Shown here piece by piece: positions 1-4,870 of a stretch of DNA of 7,965 nucleotides. The stretch comes from an uncultured Gemmatimonadales bacterium (lineage in GTDB: Bacteria; Gemmatimonadota; Gemmatimonadetes; JACCXV01; JAHWKZ01). The notes beneath the pieces are model-generated. The model was not told where the DNA came from. It searched no databases and saw only the letters and a program-made list of their open reading frames with translations. Location of the stretch: the NCBI GenBank assembly GCA_947259315.1, contig CAMYLR010000032.1:1-7965 (forward strand), written 5' to 3'. Positions within the stretch are counted from its first letter, which is position 1; every line of letters begins with the position of its first letter. A program made the translations under genes and the position numbers.

Positions 1-2536
1 GGCATGGCCCCAGGGGTCCAAAGTTGAGACCGAAACAAGCGGCAGGGCGGAAGGATTCCGGGCTCCCAGGAACTCCACATGGCCGAGACCGCTCGATCGC
101 CGTCGCAACTCCTCGGCCGTCGTTTAACCGGGCACTCAGAAGACCCAGGAGATAGTGGCGATAGAGCGGATCGAAACTAGGGGTTTCTGTACTGGTCTCG
201 TCGTCAGCAACGCGCTCAAAGGGATCCCAATGAACGATCCCGGCTCGCACAGCTTCGACTTCACTATCCGGAACTGAAAGAAACGGCATCGCTGCGTAAA
301 ACGCATGGAGTTGCAGCGCAGTAGCCGGATCGATCGTCTTCAGCGCCTCGAACTGGCCCTTTGCTGCATCCCATCGGCCACCCCTCAGGTAGATGGTAGC
401 CAACCACAGGTAACCTGAACGCTGGGCCGCCTGCGAGCGCTGTGGTTGCAAGAGAAGACTTGCCACCTGTTCTGCGCCACGCCCGATGGGCGAAAGGGCC
501 GCGAGTTTTCCGACAGCCAATCTGACCTCGAAATCACCACCGGCCTGGAGCTCAGACATCACGGCTTCCTGATCCGCCGAGTCACCGGTCGCAAAGACGA
601 GAAGCGGGCGGAATTTGGATCGGACTTCGCTCTCCGGTTCAACTCGTTGAAGCAATGAATCGAGGTGACCGAAATCACCGTTGAGTGCAGCGATGTCCAT
701 CAGATGGCTCAGGAGTGGTGTGTTTGTGGGATCTAGATCGAGTGCCCGCTCGAAATAATCACGCGCTTCAGTCATTGGCCGACCGAAGAGGTCGTTGTAG
801 TGAAAGAGGGATTCCCCGTAGAGGTATAGTGCGTCGATATCGTTTGGATGGCGATCGAGGTACGGCCAGACCAGATTTCTTACTTCCACAGGCCTACCCG
901 TTACGAGCGCATGAGATGCCTGGACAAGCGTCTGATGCGGCGCCGAAAGCCTATCGTTGTAGCGAAGAGCGTTCGCGGCCGCTTCGTTCCACAGGGGATA
1001 ATTCTCTTGCCAGCTGGCGCTAGTTGCCAAGCCGTAGTAGGCGAGCGCGAAGAGGCTGTCGATCTCGACGGCGCGCTGGAAGCCCTCGATCGCATTCCCG
1101 AAGCTTCCCGCTCGGTATTCACGATCCGCCTCGAGATACTCCTTGAGCGCGTCTAGAGAGTCGGTAGTGATCGCCGCCAGACTTGCTAGGCCGGCGCCGG
1201 ATTCGCCGAGTTCGGCTACGAGTATCTTCCCGACGAGCTGGTCCACCAATCCGATTAGGTCGTCGGCTTCTCCTTGTACACTGATCTGGGTGGTCGGATC
1301 TTGTTTGTCTGAATCGTAAACAGTGGCCTCAAGATGAAGTTCTTCGCCGATTTGGATTACGCTGCCCAGGACATAGTTCCCTGCGCCCAGACGCTCCGCG
1401 ACGATTCGTCCGGCTTGTGGATCGATATCTCGAAAGCCTTGCCGCTCTACGAATTCGAGCACCGCGTGCGGGTCCGCGCTTTGGTAGTCTTCGATGTCGC
1501 CGATCTTGGTAGCGATGAGGGTCGCCATACCTTCACCGAGATACTCGAAAGCTTCGTTGGCTCGTACATCGAAAGGTAGAATCGCTACCGTCGATGCAGA
1601 GATGTCGGTGGGACCCCAGCCCCATCGATCCCACCCCACCCATCCGCTAATCACAACCGCTGCGATGAGAAGCCCGGCGGCGAGTTTCTGAAGGAGCGGG
1701 AAGCGTACTTCAGGGGCTTGTTCTACGGCTCCTCTCGGTGGGGTTCGCTTCAGCCCCTCACGAGTGAGGTCGTACGCCCAGGCGATCACGATCGCGATCG
1801 GGAACCCGAGAATGGCAATGACTATGACCGCTCGGGTTATCCACGATGGTAGGAATAACTCGGGAACTATGATCGCCGCGATCTGCGTAATGAGCCAGGC
1901 GACTACCGCGTAACCAGCGGCGACTCTGAAAACACGACGTCGCTTGAGCTCATCGTAGAGGGTGCCGAGTTTGCTAGCCAACACCTCCTCGTCGACTTCC
2001 CACTCGGTGGACGATTCGTCTTCTACGTCGACGCAGTGCAGGACGTGCTGGCCCGCGCCGCGAAGATCGCGCTCGCCCAACTCTTCAAACTGAAACTCCT
2101 TGCGCTGACGCAACTGATGCCAGACATCATCGCTCGCTAGGATTTGTCCCGGCTCGGCTTGATTCATGATGCGGGCGGTGGCGTTTACGCCGTCGCCGTA
2201 GACGTCCCCGTCGGGCGTGGTGGCGATCTCGCCCACGTGCACACCAATATGGAGATCACGGTCTCCCAAATCGTTGGCGTTGGTTTGCTCGGAGAAGGAG
2301 TTGCGCAGTCTGCAGGCCGCTCGAACGGCGGCTTCGGTGCTGTGGAACTCGGCCAAGGCACCGTCACCGACAAACTTGACGACATGCCCCCCGTACCGCC
2401 CCACCGTGTCGCGCGTGATGCCCTGAAAGAGCTGGACCAGCTCGAGGGCGGCGCTTTCATCTTCGTGTGAGAGTTGGCTGAAGCCGACGATGTCGGCAAA
2501 CCAGAGAGCGGCGAGGCGGTGTTGCAGGTTCGCCAT
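1..2536 (-). CDS. Class III adenylate cyclase with membrane segments, TolB-like domain and TPR region (3' end beyond window)
   Basis: Open from ATG 2536 to the left edge, at least 845 codons. The N-terminal cyclase domain (about residues 8-170) would make cAMP from ATP in the cytoplasm. Metal-binding Asp15 (FADIVGFS) and Asp58 (KFVGDG), adenine-specifying Lys54 and Asp111, and transition-state Asn118 and Arg122 (GVNATARI) are all present at the spacing known for class III cyclases, so it should be active and prefer ATP. Hydrophobic segments at about 203-224, 233-254 and 281-302 are probable membrane helices; an odd number would put the rest in the periplasm. Residues about 315-415 (STVAILPFDV, YLGEGMA, YVLGSVIQIG) resemble the TolB-like/FlgO-like domain often found in such proteins, and TPR-like helices follow from about 470. 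A GAAGGA Shine-Dalgarno sequence 8 nt upstream supports the start. The last ~25 visible residues look less typical; the C-terminus is off the window. Confidence 0.9.
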   Translation of the reverse strand, partial: MANLQHRLAALWFADIVGFSQLSHEDESAALELVQLFQGITRDTVGRYGGHVVKFVGDGALAEFHSTEAAVRAACRLRNSFSEQTNANDLGDRDLHIGVHVGEIATTPDGDVYGDGVNATARIMNQAEPGQILASDDVWHQLRQRKEFQFEELGERDLRGAGQHVLHCVDVEDESSTEWEVDEEVLASKLGTLYDELKRRRVFRVAAGYAVVAWLITQIAAIIVPELFLPSWITRAVIVIAILGFPIAIVIAWAYDLTREGLKRTPPRGAVEQAPEVRFPLLQKLAAGLLIAAVVISGWVGWDRWGWGPTDISASTVAILPFDVRANEAFEYLGEGMATLIATKIGDIEDYQSADPHAVLEFVERQGFRDIDPQAGRIVAERLGAGNYVLGSVIQIGEELHLEATVYDSDKQDPTTQISVQGEADDLIGLVDQLVGKILVAELGESGAGLASLAAITTDSLDALKEYLEADREYRAGSFGNAIEGFQRAVEIDSLFALAYYGLATSASWQENYPLWNEAAANALRYNDRLSAPHQTLVQASHALVTGRPVEVRNLVWPYLDRHPNDIDALYLYGESLFHYNDLFGRPMTEARDYFERALDLDPTNTPLLSHLMDIAALNGDFGHLDSLLQRVEPESEVRSKFRPLLVFATGDSADQEAVMSELQAGGDFEVRLAVGKLAALSPIGRGAEQVASLLLQPQRSQAAQRSGYLWLATIYLRGGRWDAAKGQFEALKTIDPATALQLHAFYAAMPFLSVPDSEVEAVRAGIVHWDPFERVADDETSTETPSFDPLYRHYLLGLLSARLNDGRGVATAIERSRPCGVPGSPESFRPAACFGLNFGPLGPC

Positions 2537-2544
2537 AGGCTAGA

Positions 2545-2573
2545 TCCTTCGCTGGGATCGCATGGGCGATCCC
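2545..2573 (-). promoter_or_regulatory. Ribosome binding site and perfect hairpin in the cyclase leader
   Basis: On the minus strand GAAGGA (2550-2545) sits 8 nt before the cyclase ATG. Directly upstream is a perfect 8-bp inverted repeat, GGGATCGC/GCGATCCC, with a 4-nt loop (2554-2561 and 2566-2573). No T-tract follows it, so it is a poor intrinsic terminator for the channel gene. It could be an RNA hairpin limiting translation, a processing site or a protein-binding palindrome. The ribosome site is well supported; the role of the hairpin is unknown. Confidence 0.5.
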
Positions 2574-2626
2574 GACTCGACTAACCGATATCACTCCATG
2601 TTACCACAACCTATGGGTGTACGCGA

Positions 2627-3685
2627 CTAGGGCCCGGTGCCCTTCGCCTCGGCTTCGCGCTGGGCGATGAGCCTCTCCAGGTAGTCACGACGCGTCTCCA
2701 CGCGCTGGAGCTCGGCGTGCAATCGGTCCCGCTCCGCACCCTCCGGCGTTTCCTTGATCAGCGCCCCGGACTGTTCGATCTCCGCCTCTAACTTCTTGCA
2801 CGTCTCACGAAGCGCTTCCAATGACTCCGCCTCGTCCGCTTTGTCGAAGACGACTTCGTCCGGCGTGGAGGCAGCGGAGGAAGGGGGCGCCGCGGGCGTC
2901 GGCCTTGGGCGGAACACTTGATCGGCGGAAAGCCTGCGCTGATTCATAAACGTTGGCGAGACGATCTCGATCTTCCCGTCGTGCAAAGCGTCCATCACGT
3001 TACCGCGCAGGTGAGAGCGCACCGAGACGAGTCGCTTGACGTCGGTCAAGATGCCGGCCGCGCGGTACGTCACCGAGAAGTCACCGAGTTCCAGGATCTG
3101 GACGAATGGATCTTCCAGCTCCGTCTTACGCGCCGCTTCGAGCAACACCTCTTCGACCTGCGCACGGGGGATGTCGTAACCCAAGGAGACGGTCGCCGAT
3201 AGAACGGTCCCCGAAGTCCGTATTGTCGTGACCGGGTGTGTCACCAGGTAGAGGTTCGGCAGCGTGGTGAGCTCGCGATCTTCGGTTTGAATCTCGGTGT
3301 GGAGCAGACCGCGCTCGGAGACGCGGCCAAAGTGCTCGCCGCAGCGGATGAAATCGCCGATACGGAAGTTGCGAACCGCGCGCAACATGAAACCGGCCAA
3401 CGCATTACCGAGAAACGTCGTGGCCGAGAGGGCGACCGCTGCGCTGAAGACGAGCCCGAGAACTCGGATGAGCTCCAGGCGGGTACCGGCCGCCATTGGC
3501 AGCATGAGCAGAACGATCAGCGCGCCGACCACAGTGGCCGCCAGCATGAACAGCTGGCTCCGAAGTCCCAAGCCGCGAGCCGGCCCGCTGCGCTGGAGGA
3601 CGTGGTTCAACACGAACAGCGCGAACACGACTCCGATGAGGGCGCCGGTTGAAGGAAGGAAGTCTCTCAGTAGCTCGATGGGCAC
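2627..3685 (-). CDS. MscS-family mechanosensitive channel with C-terminal coiled coil
   Basis: A 352-residue inner-membrane protein expected to open on membrane tension and release solutes during hypo-osmotic shock. Three hydrophobic helices lie at about residues 13-30, 44-66 and 74-104. The third is Gly/Ala-rich (FLGNALAGFMLRAVRNFRIGD) and leads into the beta domain with the family pattern GEHFGRVSERG...TTLPN (116-144), then the alpha/beta cytoplasmic domain ending IEIVSPTFMNQR (239-250). After a Pro/Ser-rich linker (258-276) comes a charged Glu/Arg heptad-like helix (about 283-346) that probably forms a coiled coil and is not part of the E. coli MscS core. The start is GTG at 3685; no ATG lies in the open frame upstream and GGAG abuts the GTG, too close for a normal ribosome site, so the start is less certain than the gene. 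The cyclase follows 90 bp downstream on the same strand, so the two may share a transcript. Confidence 0.9.
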   Translation of the reverse strand: MPIELLRDFLPSTGALIGVVFALFVLNHVLQRSGPARGLGLRSQLFMLAATVVGALIVLLMLPMAAGTRLELIRVLGLVFSAAVALSATTFLGNALAGFMLRAVRNFRIGDFIRCGEHFGRVSERGLLHTEIQTEDRELTTLPNLYLVTHPVTTIRTSGTVLSATVSLGYDIPRAQVEEVLLEAARKTELEDPFVQILELGDFSVTYRAAGILTDVKRLVSVRSHLRGNVMDALHDGKIEIVSPTFMNQRRLSADQVFRPRPTPAAPPSSAASTPDEVVFDKADEAESLEALRETCKKLEAEIEQSGALIKETPEGAERDRLHAELQRVETRRDYLERLIAQREAEAKGTGP

Positions 3686-3806
3686 CTCCGGCTGAGTGGC
3701 GTTGTTGGGCAGATGCTGACCGCTGTGGACACGATGCGCAAGTCTGGGCGGAGACGATACGGGACTTTCCCCACAGACGCGGGTCTCAGCTCCCGGCTAT
3801 CCTAAG

Positions 3807-3815
3807 TGTTACAAG
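3807..3815 (+). promoter_or_regulatory. Possible extended -10 promoter element for riboswitch 1
   Basis: TGTTACAAG matches the extended -10 layout (TGn plus a TAnnnT-like hexamer, TACAAG here) and would start RNA at about 3822, the 5' edge of the aptamer. No convincing -35 hexamer is found 16-18 bp upstream. The equivalent place before the second aptamer (4665-4670, ATTAAG) is weaker. Treat as a candidate only. The rest of the divergent gap 3686-3806 shows no other clear element. Confidence 0.25.
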
Positions 3816-3820
3816 TGAGC

Positions 3821-3941
3821 GAGTAGGCCACGAAAAGGCAAACCCGGCGAAAGCCGGGGACGCAAAGCTACGGATCCTCGCTTCCTACGCGACGCCTTCC
3901 GACGCCACGCAGGATCCTCAAGACCGCCGAGCCGCCGCAGG
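3821..3941 (+). promoter_or_regulatory. c-di-GMP-I (GEMM-I) riboswitch aptamer 1
   Basis: The core GGCAAA (3837-3842), a CCCGGC-GAAA-GCCGGG tetraloop hairpin (3843-3858), GACGCAAAGC (3859-3868) and a GGATCCT/AGGATCC stem (3872-3878 with 3911-3917) follow the GEMM-I consensus in order and spacing. GAGCCGCCG (3929-3937) fits the conserved 3' part. The residue that contacts the ligand and separates c-di-GMP from cGAMP types (G20 in Vc2 numbering) is G3838, which predicts c-di-GMP; the stacking A47 equivalent is A3866. The outer arm carries a long loop (3879-3910). The second aptamer shows a compensatory base-pair change in the tetraloop hairpin, good evidence that the RNA folds this way. It precedes and should control the lipoprotein gene at 3986. 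Confidence 0.92.
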
Positions 3942-3985
3942 TCTCCCCTTTCCCAGGGTCCGAGCACCAACTACAAGGGGGAAAA
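3940..3985 (+). promoter_or_regulatory. Expression platform 1 with Shine-Dalgarno sequence
   Basis: A strong Shine-Dalgarno sequence, AAGGGGG (3975-3981), stands 4 nt before the ATG at 3986. CCCCTT (3945-3950), immediately after the aptamer, is exactly complementary to AAGGGG (3975-3980) and could hide it. GGTCT (3940-3944) is complementary to AGACC (3921-3925) inside the aptamer, giving an alternative helix that would compete with the ligand-bound fold. No hairpin with a T-run is present, so control of translation is more likely than termination. The pairings are seen; the direction of switching is not determined. Confidence 0.5.
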
Positions 3986-4465
3986 ATGTACAGAGCGTTA
4001 ACGGCGCTGGTTGTCGTAACGGTGATGGTCGCCGGCTGCGCCACCGAGAGTGGTGGTCGCGCCGGACGAACATCGCCAGCGCCCGGATGGTACGGTGATA
4101 TTCAAGTTGGTATGGAGGGCGGTGACGAAAGCGAAAGCGTTGTCGCCAACGTCACGACGACGCGGCTGACCGACGAGCGAGCCAGGTCATCGGTCACACT
4201 ACGGGGCAAGCTGCCGGCCGGCACGTACCCGTGGTTTATCCATACTGGGACCTGTGAAGATGGTTCCGAAGGGCCGATCCTCGGGAGGCCTGAGGACTAC
4301 CAGATGCTGACGCCGGATGCGGAGGGTTACCACACCGCCACCGCCAATCTGGAGGTGCCGCTCGATCTGGATGGCAGCTACTACATCGCCATCCACAACG
4401 CCGAAGAGGTCAGTCCCATGACGACGATCGTTGCTTGTGGGGAACTCGAGCGCCGGGGTAGCTGA
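3986..4465 (+). CDS. Small lipoprotein with degenerate Cu/Zn-SOD-like pattern, c-di-GMP riboswitch controlled
   Basis: A 159-residue protein with a lipoprotein signal: positively charged N-terminus, hydrophobic stretch 5-16 and lipobox VAGC with Cys18 as the lipidated residue. The mature part is predicted beta-rich. LPAGTYPWFIHTGTC (76-90), YYIAIH (132-137) and VACGEL (149-154) follow the order of the copper-binding HxH, the later Cu-ligand His and the disulphide Cys of Cu/Zn superoxide dismutases. Only His86 and His137 of the copper ligands appear to remain, the first His of HxH is Phe84, and a zinc loop is not recognisable. Cys90 and Cys151 could form the conserved disulphide. A dismutase activity is therefore unlikely; a SOD-fold or CHRD-like structural or ligand-binding role is an inference from pattern. 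Start is supported by AAGGGGG. Overlapping reading frames in this region lack any such features. Confidence 0.85.
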   Translation: MYRALTALVVVTVMVAGCATESGGRAGRTSPAPGWYGDIQVGMEGGDESESVVANVTTTRLTDERARSSVTLRGKLPAGTYPWFIHTGTCEDGSEGPILGRPEDYQMLTPDAEGYHTATANLEVPLDLDGSYYIAIHNAEEVSPMTTIVACGELERRGS

Positions 4466-4666
4466 GCACGGGTACTTGCACGACGACGAAGTCTCTGCAC
4501 GCAGCGGGGCGTTCGCATGAACGTCCCGCGCCTCGAAGCGCGCGCGATGCCCTGACCCGGCTGGCGGCTAAGACCCGAGAGTAGAGCCGCAGGAGGCCCG
4601 TACAATCAATTGCAGAAAAGCCAGTTACGGTTTCCACCTCATGTAATGTCTAGTCGAAGTGACGAT
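4466..4666 (+). other. Intergenic spacer between the lipoprotein gene and riboswitch 2
   Basis: No coding potential was recognised. It holds the hairpin at 4504-4529 and a TACAAT hexamer (4601-4606) that would be a good -10 box, starting RNA near 4613, but no -35 hexamer is recognisable 16-18 bp upstream. A separate promoter for the second unit is plausible because the hairpin stands between it and the lipoprotein gene. Confidence 0.4.
4504..4529 (+). terminator. Strong hairpin after the lipoprotein gene, terminator-like but without T-run
   Basis: An 11-bp stem (4504-4514 with 4519-4529, one G-T wobble) closes a GCAT tetraloop, 38 nt after the stop codon at 4465. The stability and position suit the end of a transcript, but the downstream bases GCCTCGAAGC contain no T-tract. 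It may act as a 3' stabilising hairpin or as part of Rho-dependent termination rather than as a classical intrinsic terminator. Confidence 0.5.
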
Positions 4667-4676
4667 TAAGTGAGCG

Positions 4677-4799
4677 AGTAGGCCAAGAAAAAGGCAAATC
4701 CGGCGAAAGCCGGAGACGCAAAGCTACGGATCCTCGCTTCCTCCGCGACGCCTTCAGCGACGCCACGAAGGATCCTAAGACCGCCGAGCCGCCGCAGGG
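4677..4799 (+). promoter_or_regulatory. c-di-GMP-I (GEMM-I) riboswitch aptamer 2
   Basis: The same architecture as the aptamer at 3821: GGCAAA (4693-4698), TCCGGC-GAAA-GCCGGA hairpin (4699-4714), GACGCAAAGC (4715-4724), GGATCCT/AGGATCC stem (4728-4734 with 4769-4775) and GAGCCGCCG (4786-4794). The c-di-GMP-selecting G is G4694 and the A47 equivalent is A4722. Relative to copy 1 the terminal pair of the tetraloop hairpin changes from C-G (3843-3858) to U-A (4699-4714), which preserves pairing. It stands in front of the GAF-HlyD gene and should control that operon. Confidence 0.92.
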
Positions 4800-4842
4800 T
4801 CTCCCTCTCAACAGGCCATAGTACAACCAACCCGGGGAGGAG
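4798..4842 (+). promoter_or_regulatory. Expression platform 2 with Shine-Dalgarno sequence
   Basis: GGGGAGGAG (4834-4842) is a very strong Shine-Dalgarno sequence. CTCCC (4801-4805), directly after the aptamer, can pair with GGGAG (4835-4839). GGTCT (4798-4802) can pair with AGACC (4778-4782) within the aptamer. Both complementarities occur at the same places in the platform after aptamer 1, although the spacer between differs almost completely. This supports translational control, with direction unknown. The ribosome site lies 24 nt before ATG 4867, too far for direct use there. Confidence 0.45.
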
Positions 4843-4852
4843 CCAGCCATTC

Positions 4853-4870
4853 ATGAGCGGGCTCTCATGA
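4853..4870 (+). CDS. Possible five-codon leader ORF (MSGLS) translationally coupled to the GAF-HlyD gene
   Basis: ATG 4853 starts five codons, MSGLS, ending at TGA 4868-4870, which overlaps ATG 4867 as ATGA. The strong GGGGAGGAG at 4834-4842 is 10 nt upstream of this ATG, closer than to the main ATG. Translation of this mini-ORF could deliver ribosomes to ATG 4867 by reinitiation. An alternative reading is an ATT start at 4849, in frame with the main gene and 6 nt after the Shine-Dalgarno sequence, adding HERAL before the annotated Met. Sequence alone cannot choose between them. Confidence 0.3.
   Translation: MSGLS

Noticed and set aside
1-90. Frameshift near the left edge of the cyclase gene
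   Set aside because: The visible C-terminal ~25 residues look unusual, but the frame stays open and the pattern VPGSPES is typical for this part of related proteins; too little sequence remains to claim a frameshift.
446-1579. Several short plus-strand frames opposite the cyclase TPR region
   Set aside because: The minus-strand frame is open without interruption through all of them and encodes recognisable cyclase, membrane and TPR sequence.
3236-3652. Long plus-strand frames antisense to the MscS gene
   Set aside because: They read as Arg/Glu/Gln-rich, low-hydrophobic products typical of antisense shadows of a membrane-protein gene.
3837-3868. Aptamers as cGAMP-sensing GEMM-Ib riboswitches
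   Set aside because: The ligand-contacting position is G (3838 and 4694) rather than the A typical of cGAMP-selective members, so c-di-GMP is the better prediction.
3649-4098. A plus-strand reading frame of 149 codons across the divergent gap and riboswitch 1
   Set aside because: It overlaps the riboswitch and the lipoprotein signal sequence, has no domain-like pattern and is poor in hydrophobic structure; it is a chance open frame in GC-rich DNA.
4504-4529. The GC-rich hairpin as an integron attC site or recombination site
   Set aside because: It is a single short stem without the paired R and L boxes of attC and no integrase is nearby.
3813-4806. The two 136-139 bp repeats as a mobile element or long terminal repeats
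   Set aside because: The repeats are fully explained by riboswitch structure, carry no terminal inverted repeats or target duplications, and enclose no transposase.
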